Source: Candidatus Omnitrophota bacterium
GTDB taxonomy: Bacteria > Hinthialibacterota > Hinthialibacteria > OLB16
NCBI GenBank assembly: GCA_020632575.1
Contig: JACKFH010000015.1
Span: 18,833 to 82,832 of the forward strand
DNA length: 64,000 bases
Reading direction: 5' to 3'
Shown here piece after piece: positions 25,485 to 34,335 of the stretch (position 1 is its first letter; every line of letters begins with the position of its first letter). The position numbers and the translations under genes were made by a program. The notes under the pieces were generated by a model. The model worked only from the letters and a program-made list of their open reading frames with translations, was not told the origin of the DNA and ran no database searches.

Positions 25485-26858
25485 ATGCGCGCGAAGTTCG
25501 TGGGTATTGTTTCTGTCTGTCTGCTTACCATCTGCTGTTCGGGAGTGAGGGCGTCCTCATTCGGTCCAAGTGTCGCCGATTATGGTTCGATCCAAGAGGC
25601 GATCGACAAGAATCCTGGGCTGATGGTCTATGTCCCCGCGGGGGATCATGAGATCGACACCGCCATTCAAATCCGGAAGGATGGGAGCGGGTTATTCGGA
25701 CCGGGACGGATCGTCCAGAAAAACAAGGACCAACACATCATCGATATCGATGGAGTCAAAGATGTCCGACTCTCCGACCTCACTTTGACCCGCGCGGAAG
25801 GATCTCAAGACACCGAACTAGCGGGGATTAATGTCGAGAGGTCCGAAGGTGTTGAAATCAGGGGATTGAGAATCATCGAGAACCGTAGCCCCCGCGGTTG
25901 CATCGTGGTCGCCAACTGTAAAGAGATGCGAATCGACGAGTGCACCATTCGGAATTACAAGACCATGACGATCGACGATCGAACGAATAATCCCGAGCTG
26001 AGCGGGTATGCCTTCCGGTCGGTCGATGGAACCGGGATCAAAGTTCATCATAGCCAGGGGATCGAAATCGTTGGGAACCGAATCATCGAGGACCGCTACC
26101 TCCCGACCAAGGAGGTGCGAGACAAATATAAGCTTGGCGATTTGACGATTAAACCTGAAAAACCGGGTCGGTTGATGCCCCAAGATGTCTTCGACACCGG
26201 TTATACCAACAACTGGCATCAAGGCGCCGCTGTTCAGGTGAGCGGTCCGGAGGACACCGACAGGATTCTTATTCGGGGCAACTATTACGAAAACGCCGCG
26301 CAGGGAATGGATATCCACGCCGACCATGTGATCATCGCCAACAACATGGTCTACCACGCGATGATCGGAATGAAAGCGATGCATGGAGCGAAGAATGTTT
26401 TGATCGATGGGAATCAATTCGTCGCCGCCGATTTGTGGGGGTTGCTCCTGATGCCTGGTTCAGCCTCGCACGGCGACCAGCCGGAAGCGGAGAACGAAAC
26501 CTCCAAAGCCCCCAACATCGACGGCGGCACGATCGTGTCCAACAACTTGTTCAGCGATTTCGGGTATGGGGGGCAGAATTGGAATTGGGCCGACCGTCAA
26601 CCGGAGTACCCGGAACAGAATGTCATCGCAATCCTGTTCGGCCAACTGGAAGAGAACCCGCCGCTTCGAACCGTCCTGATCACGGGAAACCTGGTTTACA
26701 ACTCGGGAGCGGAGAGCGAAGAGGACGATATCGAAACCCGGTACAATTACGCTCTCTATCTTGAAGAGGAGCGTCAACCCGCCCCGGTCAACATCAAAGT
26801 GGTGAACAATCATTTCGAACCGGGAAAGAAAGGCGTATCGAACGTGGATTTGGAGTAG
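25485..26858 (+). CDS. Secreted right-handed beta-helix protein (copy A)
   Basis: The ATG at 25485 follows AAGGAGG with 7 nt spacing. A signal peptide (MRAKFVGIVSVCLLTICCS, cleavage near RA-S) precedes YGSIQEAIDKNPG, the start of a parallel beta-helix of the pectate-lyase type. Rungs rich in I-x-G-N-x-I (EIVGNRIIED, LIRGNYYEN, VIANNMVYH, LIDGNQF) extend to the end at residue 457. It is closely related in length and order of rungs to the protein at 28536-29969. Such folds act as polysaccharide lyases, epimerases or hydrolases; I cannot assign catalytic residues. It is the first gene of a plus-strand operon with a sulfatase. Confidence 0.87.
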   Translation: MRAKFVGIVSVCLLTICCSGVRASSFGPSVADYGSIQEAIDKNPGLMVYVPAGDHEIDTAIQIRKDGSGLFGPGRIVQKNKDQHIIDIDGVKDVRLSDLTLTRAEGSQDTELAGINVERSEGVEIRGLRIIENRSPRGCIVVANCKEMRIDECTIRNYKTMTIDDRTNNPELSGYAFRSVDGTGIKVHHSQGIEIVGNRIIEDRYLPTKEVRDKYKLGDLTIKPEKPGRLMPQDVFDTGYTNNWHQGAAVQVSGPEDTDRILIRGNYYENAAQGMDIHADHVIIANNMVYHAMIGMKAMHGAKNVLIDGNQFVAADLWGLLLMPGSASHGDQPEAENETSKAPNIDGGTIVSNNLFSDFGYGGQNWNWADRQPEYPEQNVIAILFGQLEENPPLRTVLITGNLVYNSGAESEEDDIETRYNYALYLEEERQPAPVNIKVVNNHFEPGKKGVSNVDLE

Positions 26859-26868
26859 GAGAGGACGG

Positions 26869-28461
26869 ATGAAACGACGGGAATTCCTCCAGTATTCATC
26901 GGCCGCGACCACCGCGGGCGTCCTTCTCGCAAGAAGCGACGCTGTGGCAAGGTCCGATGGGGCGAGACCGAATATCATCTTTTTGATGACCGACCAACAG
27001 AGGTGGGACGCGTTGGGGGTGGTGAACCCTCATGTTAAAACGCCCAATTTGGATCGGTTAGCTAAGTCCGGTGTCCGATTCAGCCAGGCGGTGTGTCAGG
27101 CGCCTCTGTGTGTGGCCAGCCGCAATTCGTTGATGTTCGGTTACTACCCATCTCAACTCGGAGTCCGCACCAACGAGGATGGGCTGCGGGACGAAGACTG
27201 CCTCCCTTCCCCGCCACTACCCGAGATCCTAAGACAAGCCGGTTATCAAACCGCTGGTTTCGGCAAGACCCATTGGGGTCACGGGAAAGGAAATCCAGCC
27301 CCCTCCCGGCGCGGATTCGAGTACCGCGCCGTGCCGCACGGTCGAGGGGAATTCTATGAAGAGGGCTCGCTGATCATCACCGAGGACGATCCCGACGGAG
27401 TCAACCATTACCAGAAAGAAACACGGGGCTACGGTCCCGGCGAGGAGGGAGTGAAAGGGTACATCGGGTGCACGAGTCAGATCCCGAACCGCGAACATCG
27501 CGATGGGTGGATCGCGGAGAAGTGTCTCGAATTTCTCGACAGCGGAGTCGATCCGAACCGCCCGCTGTTTCTCTATCTCTCTTTCATCAAACCTCACGCG
27601 GGTTTCAATGTCCCAAAGGAATACGAGGACCTTTACGACATCGAGACGGTCCCCGACATCCCTCAGCCACCGTGGGAGAGCGAGCAGAACACTCACCTCG
27701 GCGCCATCGATGAGTCCTCCGACTTCTTGGGCGACCGTTACAAGGAATGGCGAGAGGCTTGGAGCAAGATGACCTCTTTGGAAAGACGTCGGACCACTCT
27801 GAGGTATTGGGCAAATTGCTCCTGGCTCGATGGATACATGGGACAAGTGCTCGACCGATTGAAAAAAATCGGGAGACTCGAAAACTCGATCATCGCTTTC
27901 CTTTCGGACCACGGGGAAATGCTGGGCGAACGTCACCATCGATTCAGCAAATACTGCCTTTACGACAGCAGCGTTCGTGTCCCGCTCATCCTGGGCGGGT
28001 CCGCTATCCCGGAACATCTTCGAGGAACCACCGATGACCGTCAGGCGGAGTTGGTCGACATCCTCCCAACCCTCCAAGGAATCGCGGGGATCGACCCCGA
28101 TCCCGGATTGGCGGGTCTCGATCTTCTCGGGGACAAGAAACGTGTGGGGACCTTCAGCGAGTTTCATGGTAGCGGGTTTGAGGAAGAACAACCCGCGCCG
28201 GCTTATATGTGGAGGAAAGAGGATTGGAAGCTCATCCTCCATCTCCAGGGTCATGTCGGAGATGCTCTATCCAGGACCGAAAGCACGAGGGGCGAACTCT
28301 ACGATTTGAAGAATGACCCGAACGAGTGGAACAACTTGTACGATTCCCAGGCACACTCCCAGGTCAGAGAAGCGATGAAGACGGAACTTCTCATGCATCT
28401 GGCTTGTGTTTGGAACCGTGGCCCAAACTACTCGAGGATGATTGAACAGAAGCAGACATGA
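26869..28461 (+). CDS. Tat-exported sulfatase
   Basis: A 530-residue arylsulfatase-family enzyme. The N-terminus MKRREFLQYSSAATTAG is a twin-arginine signal. PNIIFLMTDQQRWDALG holds the metal-binding Asp pair. C81 in LCVASRNS fits the formylglycine motif in its CxAxR form. ISFIKPH-like (LSFIKPHAG) and FLSDHGEMLGE supply further ligands. The cysteine or its partner must be converted to formylglycine by FGE or an anaerobic sulfatase-maturing enzyme, not seen here. The enzyme would remove sulfate esters from glycans in the periplasm. It lies 10 nt after one beta-helix gene and before another. Confidence 0.93.
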   Translation: MKRREFLQYSSAATTAGVLLARSDAVARSDGARPNIIFLMTDQQRWDALGVVNPHVKTPNLDRLAKSGVRFSQAVCQAPLCVASRNSLMFGYYPSQLGVRTNEDGLRDEDCLPSPPLPEILRQAGYQTAGFGKTHWGHGKGNPAPSRRGFEYRAVPHGRGEFYEEGSLIITEDDPDGVNHYQKETRGYGPGEEGVKGYIGCTSQIPNREHRDGWIAEKCLEFLDSGVDPNRPLFLYLSFIKPHAGFNVPKEYEDLYDIETVPDIPQPPWESEQNTHLGAIDESSDFLGDRYKEWREAWSKMTSLERRRTTLRYWANCSWLDGYMGQVLDRLKKIGRLENSIIAFLSDHGEMLGERHHRFSKYCLYDSSVRVPLILGGSAIPEHLRGTTDDRQAELVDILPTLQGIAGIDPDPGLAGLDLLGDKKRVGTFSEFHGSGFEEEQPAPAYMWRKEDWKLILHLQGHVGDALSRTESTRGELYDLKNDPNEWNNLYDSQAHSQVREAMKTELLMHLACVWNRGPNYSRMIEQKQT

Positions 28462-28535
28462 AAAGAGTCTAATGGATTGATCGGATCGACTTGCGACCCG
28501 ATAGAGGTCGCAAGATTTTTTTGTGGAGGAATATA

Positions 28536-29969
28536 ATGAGTCAATCAACTTTTCGAATGAACATCTGCGCCACCCTAATGATCGCGGTCCTCGCCTTGGT
28601 TGGCGGTCGATGCCCGAGCGCTGCAGCCATTTCGGCGAAGGACTATGGATCCATCCAGGAAGCCATCGACGCCAACCCCGGGAAGATGATCGAAGTCCCG
28701 GAAGGGTTTTATGAAATCTCCGAAAAGATCCGCATATCGGGTACGGGCGGTGGCCTTTACGGTTACGGACGTATCTTCCAAACCAATCCCGAGGCGGCGA
28801 TTCTCGAAATCGAGCACGCGACCGGAGTGCGTATCAAGGACCTGACCTTCACTCGGCCCGAGGGAAAAATGGAATCTGAGGCTTCCGGGATCTTTTGTTG
28901 GGACAATGTCGGTTGCGTTCTCGATGGAGTTCGAATTCTCAACAACCGATCCCGTAGTGGTTCGATTGAAGTTCGCGATTGTCTCAATTTCACCATCCGC
29001 AACTGCGAGGTGATCAACTACAAACGCATCGCCATCGACGATCGCACTGGGCCGGATGAACCCAATTACGGTTACGCTTTCCATTGCATCGATGGAACGG
29101 GAATTGTGGTGCGAAGTAGCGGTGGAACTCTGATTCAGAACAATCGCATCGTCGAGCGAAACTTGTTTCCGACGAAGGAGATGAAAGAGAAATACCAACT
29201 CGGAACCCTGACTGAAGGCAAATACCCATCTAAACCTGGTCGACTGGCTGGCAGCGCTTTCCGCGAAAACTATGTCAACAACTGGCACCAAGGTTCCGCG
29301 ATGATTGTCACCTCTCCGAAAGAAACTCACCACACGAACATCATCGGAAATTACCTTGAAAATGCCGCACAGGGTGTCGATATGCATTCCGATTTCATCA
29401 CTTGCTCCAACAACACGATCAATCACTGCTTCATCGGTCTCAAGATGACACATGGCTGCCGCAATCTGATTGTCACCTCGAATCTTGTGACTCACGCGGA
29501 CAAGTGGGGGATCCTGATGAACCCGGGGGCCGCTTCTCATTACGCCGCCGAGAAAACGGATGACCAAGAGGCGCTTCCCGCCAATGTCGACGCCGGCACC
29601 ATCATCGCCAACAACATTGTCACCGATTTCGGATATGGCGATGAATATTGGAATTGGGGAGGAAAAAGTCCCGAGGCGAATGGGAGCTACGCCATCGCAC
29701 TGTTCGAGGGGCAGTTCGAGGAGAACCCGCCGCTTCGCGATATCCTGATCACTGGGAACATCGTCTACAACACCGGTCGAGATTCGGTCCTGGTGGATGG
29801 CAAACCCGAGGTTCAACCACCTCGGTACCGGTATGCGGTGTACGCGGGTCCGTGGGGTGAAGGCAGTGAACCGAAAGCCTCGGCGCCCGATCCGGATGAT
29901 CTGCATTTCTCGAACAACATCTTCCATCCGGGAGTCAAAGGAATTTCGAATATCGAGCTGACACCGTGA
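28536..29969 (+). CDS. Secreted right-handed beta-helix protein (copy B)
   Basis: The ATG at 28536 follows GGAGG. A 477-residue protein with a signal peptide (NICATLMIAVLALVGGRCPS) and YGSIQEAIDANPGKM, nearly the same opening as copy A at 25485. The rungs (VLDGVRILNNRS, TIRNCEVINYK, TLIQNNRIVERN, HHTNIIGNYLEN, ITCSNNTINH) follow the same order. NWHQGSAM matches NWHQGAAV in copy A, so the two arose by duplication around the sulfatase gene. The role is probably attack on or binding of an acidic polysaccharide. It overlaps the next gene by GTGA, so the two are translationally coupled. Confidence 0.87.
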   Translation: MSQSTFRMNICATLMIAVLALVGGRCPSAAAISAKDYGSIQEAIDANPGKMIEVPEGFYEISEKIRISGTGGGLYGYGRIFQTNPEAAILEIEHATGVRIKDLTFTRPEGKMESEASGIFCWDNVGCVLDGVRILNNRSRSGSIEVRDCLNFTIRNCEVINYKRIAIDDRTGPDEPNYGYAFHCIDGTGIVVRSSGGTLIQNNRIVERNLFPTKEMKEKYQLGTLTEGKYPSKPGRLAGSAFRENYVNNWHQGSAMIVTSPKETHHTNIIGNYLENAAQGVDMHSDFITCSNNTINHCFIGLKMTHGCRNLIVTSNLVTHADKWGILMNPGAASHYAAEKTDDQEALPANVDAGTIIANNIVTDFGYGDEYWNWGGKSPEANGSYAIALFEGQFEENPPLRDILITGNIVYNTGRDSVLVDGKPEVQPPRYRYAVYAGPWGEGSEPKASAPDPDDLHFSNNIFHPGVKGISNIELTP

Positions 29970-30958
29970 CAGAGAAGGTCAAGTTGGGAATTTGGGGCGC
30001 TGGGGTGTGGGCAAGCCTCAGCGCCCGTTCCATTCTGGATACAGGGAATTTCGAAATCGCGGTCTGCCATGATTCCAATGAAGAGAACCGTCGAGTTTTC
30101 GCGAATGAGATCGAGTGCATAGAGGCATCCTCCGAGGAGGAACTGCTCGAACATCCAGGACTCCATGCCGTTGCAATCTACACCCCCAACTTCCTCCACG
30201 CCGATCATGCGATCCGATCGTTCGAGAGGGGCCTTCATGTGTTCGTCGAGAAACCGATGGCTAATACTGTGGAAGAATCGCATCGGATGCTCGACGCTGC
30301 GAAACAAGCGGGTCGTGTCTTATTCGTCGGTCACAACACACGGAGAGAGAGTCGGTTCCGCCACATCAAGTCTTTGCTCGAGAACGAGGGGGTCGGTACA
30401 CCGGTGGTGGCCAACATGACGTTCACCTCCCCCGCCGGTTTGAAGAAAGAGTTGGCAGGTTGGCGCTACGACAAGAATTTGTGCCCCGCTTTGGCTTTGT
30501 CTCAAATCGGAGTGCACGCGATCGACGTTCTCCATTTCCTTTTGGGATGGACACGGGAAACGCAGGCTTGGATCCGGCGCGTCGGATTGGAGACGGATGT
30601 GGAGGATGTCTGTCTCGGACGGATGGAGCACCTCGGAGGGATGTCCTCAACCCTGACCACCGCCTACTCCGTACCGCGAGTCCGAAACATTCAGATCCTG
30701 GGGACGAAGGGTCATGTCGAATCTGACCTCGAGAACGAGGTCTTGTTTCAACCTCTCGGCTCGGATCGGGAAGAACGAATTCGGTTGGACCCGGTCGACA
30801 CAATCCGCGAGGAGTATCGGGAATTCGCCGCCTGTTGTCGTGGGGAGAGAGAACCGGAGACCGGTGGGGAGGCCGGCTTCATGGCGGTCGCGGTGATGGA
30901 GGCGATGATTCGATCCTCTCTCGAATCGAAAACCGTTCCAGTCCCCAGAATCGAATGA
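29966..30958 (+). CDS. Gfo/Idh/MocA family oxidoreductase
   Basis: A 330-residue NAD(P)-dependent dehydrogenase. LGIWGAGVWASLSARSI is the nucleotide-binding loop, YTPNFLHADHA the second strand, and VEKPMANTVEE holds the conserved EKP lysine. The C-terminal half is the alpha/beta domain with GVHAIDVLHF, giving the histidine used for proton transfer. Family members oxidise or reduce sugars, inositols and amino sugars, often starting breakdown of oligosaccharides. The GTG start overlaps the beta-helix gene stop, so it works in the same operon. Cytoplasmic. The substrate is unknown. Confidence 0.92.
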   Translation: MTEKVKLGIWGAGVWASLSARSILDTGNFEIAVCHDSNEENRRVFANEIECIEASSEEELLEHPGLHAVAIYTPNFLHADHAIRSFERGLHVFVEKPMANTVEESHRMLDAAKQAGRVLFVGHNTRRESRFRHIKSLLENEGVGTPVVANMTFTSPAGLKKELAGWRYDKNLCPALALSQIGVHAIDVLHFLLGWTRETQAWIRRVGLETDVEDVCLGRMEHLGGMSSTLTTAYSVPRVRNIQILGTKGHVESDLENEVLFQPLGSDREERIRLDPVDTIREEYREFAACCRGEREPETGGEAGFMAVAVMEAMIRSSLESKTVPVPRIE

Positions 30959-30979
30959 GCGTAAAGTGAATTCGAAGGA

Positions 30980-32782
30980 TCAGACCGGGCAGTCTTTTTC
31001 AATTCTCTTCACGCTGATCCATAGCGAGACAAGAAAAACCACCACGCAACCCAACCCTATCCAAGGTCTTCCGAGCAACGCCTGTCCAACCCCAAAGAGG
31101 AGACCATAAACGCTGACCAGGATGAGGGCCCAAGAAACGATCGTCCGACCGATGTGTTCCCCCTCCTCATACTCGATTCCCAGACGTTGCATGGTGGGTT
31201 TCCAAAAGTAGTGGAAGGGACGTGCGCGGAGTAGAAACTCTTTGAGTTTTTCATCCCGAGTCCGGGGCGCCAGGTAGGTGAATCCGATCGCGAGCGCCAC
31301 CATGACTACCACCATGAACAACATCCGGGCGCCGAGGAGGTTGGGGTCGGAGCTCAAATCCGTTTCGAAACCCATGACCCGCCTCCCCCAATCGTCAAAG
31401 ACTCCTCCCACCACCATCAATGCCGCGAGCGTATAAGCCGCCACGGATGCCGCCAGTTCCCCCAGAGCGTTCATCCTCGGCCAAAACCATCGCATCACAC
31501 CGATCACCGCGAAGCCTCCCCAAAGGACAAAAGCGATGAAGACGAGTTGAAGGATGGAGTCGCCCAAATAGGAGATCACCCCTCCGACCACCGCCATCAA
31601 GAAAGTGGTCCAGCGCCCGACGGTGACATAGTGGTGGGCTGTCTTATCGGGAACGAGGAACCGTTTATAGAGATCGTTCACAATGTACGACGCCCCCCAG
31701 TTGAGCATGGTGCTGATGGTGGACATGAAGGCCGCGAGTAACGCCACCAAGAGGAGACCTCGAAGACCGGCGGGCAACAGGGTGACCACCATGCGAGGGT
31801 AAGCGACAGCCTGTTCGACACCCGCGCCCAAGTCCGGAATCAGAATCAGGGAGCAGAGGGCTACAATAATCCAAGGCCAACAGATGACCGCGTAGTACAG
31901 AACTGAGAGTGTGAGCATGGCGAAGGATGCATCGCGAGGGTTGCGGCAAGCCAAGAGACGTTGGCTCTGGAATCCGCCGGATTGGGCGACATGGATCCAG
32001 AGAATCCCGAAGTACCCAATAAAATTCCAATAGGACATCTCGCCTGGTCCCGAACCGACTTGCGGAAGTAGACTCAAATTGGCGCCACCCCAATCCTCGA
32101 GGGTCTGCAATTTGTCGATCATCGCCTCAAGGCCGCCCACCTGTTGCACACTGATAACGGCGAGGACGGTCGTTCCAAATATGGCCAGGAGGAATTGCGC
32201 GAAGTCGGTGTAAACCACTCCCCACAATCCGGAAAGCATGCAGGAGACCAGCGCCACCGCGATCACCAGGGCGGTGGTCCAGGCTCGAAACTCCTCTGGC
32301 AGACCCATCGCCTCGCGGGTGATGGTCTCCATCGCCTTGCTGACCCACCCGATGATCAGGGGACAGAAGAAAAGCGCGGTGGCGAACGCGGTCCAAAATC
32401 GGAGAGCGGCCGCCCACTTGCCGCTGTACCTCACCTCCAGGAGTTCGATGTCGGTCAACACCCCGACTCGTCGCCAGAGTCTCGCGAATAGAACCACCGC
32501 CATGGTTCCTCCCAATGCGGGGGCCCAATATTGCCAGACATAGTGGACACCGTAAGTTCGGACCAGGTCGGTCATCCAGAGAGGAGTGTCCGAGGCAAAT
32601 GAGGTGGCGATGAGGGAAACGCCGCTCAAATACCAGGGCAGGCTCCGGTTGGAAACAAAGAAGGAATCGATGTCTTTTCCGGCCTTTTTGGTGAAATAGA
32701 GCCCCACGACGAGGGTCATAAGGAAGTAACACGCGATGATCAACCAATCGACAAAATGCAAGGCCCCAACCTCCTTGGGCAA
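30980..32782 (-). CDS. Sodium:solute symporter (SSS family), second copy
   Basis: A 600-residue inner-membrane symporter with about 14 hydrophobic segments. FFVSNRSLPWYLSGVSLIATSFASDTPL is the family opening, the TM6-7 loop carries SQRLLACRNPRDASFA, and a long soluble linker lies near the C-terminus before the last two segments. It is divergent from the symporter at 9892 and belongs to a subgroup with the NRSLPWY motif. Its start is 12 nt from a LacI-type palindrome that it shares with the divergent sulfatase gene. It should import a product of glycan breakdown with sodium. Confidence 0.93.
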   Translation of the reverse strand: MPKEVGALHFVDWLIIACYFLMTLVVGLYFTKKAGKDIDSFFVSNRSLPWYLSGVSLIATSFASDTPLWMTDLVRTYGVHYVWQYWAPALGGTMAVVLFARLWRRVGVLTDIELLEVRYSGKWAAALRFWTAFATALFFCPLIIGWVSKAMETITREAMGLPEEFRAWTTALVIAVALVSCMLSGLWGVVYTDFAQFLLAIFGTTVLAVISVQQVGGLEAMIDKLQTLEDWGGANLSLLPQVGSGPGEMSYWNFIGYFGILWIHVAQSGGFQSQRLLACRNPRDASFAMLTLSVLYYAVICWPWIIVALCSLILIPDLGAGVEQAVAYPRMVVTLLPAGLRGLLLVALLAAFMSTISTMLNWGASYIVNDLYKRFLVPDKTAHHYVTVGRWTTFLMAVVGGVISYLGDSILQLVFIAFVLWGGFAVIGVMRWFWPRMNALGELAASVAAYTLAALMVVGGVFDDWGRRVMGFETDLSSDPNLLGARMLFMVVVMVALAIGFTYLAPRTRDEKLKEFLLRARPFHYFWKPTMQRLGIEYEEGEHIGRTIVSWALILVSVYGLLFGVGQALLGRPWIGLGCVVVFLVSLWISVKRIEKDCPV

Positions 32783-32793
32783 ATCAAAAGCCT

Positions 32794-32811
32794 TGAGAAA
32801 ACGTTTTCTCT
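32794..32811. promoter_or_regulatory. Predicted LacI-family operator 5 (symporter / sulfatase pair)
   Basis: TGAGAAAACGTTTTCTCT matches 17 of 18 positions of the shared palindrome. It lies between the symporter start (32782) and the sulfatase start (32889), 12 nt from the symporter ATG, so a repressor bound here would block both divergent units. Confidence 0.75.
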
Positions 32812-32888
32812 GTGCTTATATATACCAGTCTTCGACCCGCTTGTCGAAGCCTTTTTGGAATCGGGAAGCTTGCCCAATCCGATTTGAA

Positions 32889-34328
32889 ATGCCAAGTGGA
32901 GGAGCACCGATCATTCGATATTTAACCAGCCTTCGATTTTTTGTCGCCTGCCTTTTGTTAGTAGAAGCCATTTCCGGTGTCCATGCGGAAAACGTTTCCT
33001 CGCACCCGGACAAACCGAATATCCTTTTATTGCTCGCCGATGACCAGGGATGGGGCGACATGGGATGCGCTGGGCATCCTGTTTTGAAAACTCCCGGTCT
33101 CGACAAGTTGGCGAGTGAGGGGTGTCGGTTGACCACCTTCTATACGAGCGCTCCGGTCTGCTCGCCCTCGCGCGCCGGGATCCTTACTGGGCGCGATCAA
33201 AACCGATTCGGCATGAAGCACATCATCAACGATGGCGAGGACAAGAGCATTCCGGTTTTTCATCATGTCCCGGTGAACGAACCCACCATCCCGCGTCTCC
33301 TAAAATCGGTCGGTTACAAGACTGCGCATATCGGCAAGTGGCACCTCAGTTTTTCGGGACGGAAGGACGAACCGACCCCGCATGACTATGGCTTCGACCA
33401 TTACCTCCTGCTGGCCGCGGGCCGTCACACCAGCTACAAAGATTCCAAATGGCAAAGGGATGGAGAGCGGATCCAAACCGAGGGACGATGGACGGCCGAG
33501 GTGTATGTCGATGAGGCGATCGATTTCATCGAGAGCTGCACCGACGCCCCCTTCTTTGTGAACCTGTGGAGTTTCGCGCCGCACATCGCGGTCGAGTGCG
33601 CCGACAAATACAAAGAGATGTATCCCGGAAGGACCGAACAGGAACAGACTTATTTTGGGTGCATCACGCAGATGGACGAGCAATACGGACGGTTGCTCGA
33701 TTACCTGGATGAAAAGGGACTCGCGGACAACACCATCGTGGTGTTCACCAGCGACAACGGTTGCACCTCCCCGATCCTTCCCTGGGTCGAAAGCGCTCGC
33801 GGTTACGCGGGACCTTTTCGTGGCTCGAAGCATAACATCCATGAAGCGGGCATCCGAGTTCCCGCACTGGTTCGCTGGCCGGGGGTGACCCAGCCGGGGT
33901 CAGTCTCCAATGAGATTGCCTCGACGCTCGATCTCCTTCCCACCCTTTGTTCGGCGGCGGGGGTTGATCTCCCAGATGAGTGGGATTTCGATGGGGGTCT
34001 ATTGAATCCAGCGTTCGAGAATCGTCCGATCGATCGCCCTCACCCGGTCTACATCCAATACGAATTGGGACGGATGCTTTTGGACCGCGGCGAGATTTTT
34101 ACGAGCCCGCCATTGGCGCTCCGGAAGAATTATTGGAAACTGTTTTGCGACACCGATTTTAAGAATCTTGAACTTTACAACATGGACACCGACCCTGGAG
34201 AAAAGTGGAACATGGCGGATATCCATCCCGACATCGCCCAGGACCTTTTGAACGACTTGGAGGAGATCTATCCGATTATCAATGGGCCCTACTCCAAGAC
34301 GGCTGAAACCAAGAATCCCAATTTCTAA
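32889..34328 (+). CDS. Secreted sulfatase
   Basis: From the ATG at 32889, chosen because an earlier in-frame start would place the operator inside the gene, the protein has 479 residues. A signal peptide runs from the arginine near residue 10 to GVHA (33). PNILLLLADDQGWGDMGC gives metal ligands, and C91 in VCSPSRAGILTGR is the canonical CxPSR formylglycine motif. GKWHLSF and FTSDNGC follow. It is a classical arylsulfatase-type enzyme acting on sulfated glycans outside the cytoplasm. It begins an operon with three tandem beta-helix proteins and is divergent from the symporter gene, with a shared palindromic operator. Confidence 0.93.
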   Translation: MPSGGAPIIRYLTSLRFFVACLLLVEAISGVHAENVSSHPDKPNILLLLADDQGWGDMGCAGHPVLKTPGLDKLASEGCRLTTFYTSAPVCSPSRAGILTGRDQNRFGMKHIINDGEDKSIPVFHHVPVNEPTIPRLLKSVGYKTAHIGKWHLSFSGRKDEPTPHDYGFDHYLLLAAGRHTSYKDSKWQRDGERIQTEGRWTAEVYVDEAIDFIESCTDAPFFVNLWSFAPHIAVECADKYKEMYPGRTEQEQTYFGCITQMDEQYGRLLDYLDEKGLADNTIVVFTSDNGCTSPILPWVESARGYAGPFRGSKHNIHEAGIRVPALVRWPGVTQPGSVSNEIASTLDLLPTLCSAAGVDLPDEWDFDGGLLNPAFENRPIDRPHPVYIQYELGRMLLDRGEIFTSPPLALRKNYWKLFCDTDFKNLELYNMDTDPGEKWNMADIHPDIAQDLLNDLEEIYPIINGPYSKTAETKNPNF

Positions 34329-34335
34329 CATTCGA

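Noticed and set aside
28575..29927. Long minus-strand frame antisense to beta-helix copy B
   Set aside because: Shadow of a strongly supported gene.
32980..33000. A further AACGTT-centred palindrome (GGAAAACGTTTCC)
   Set aside because: It lies inside the sulfatase coding region with poor match outside the core, so it is probably chance.
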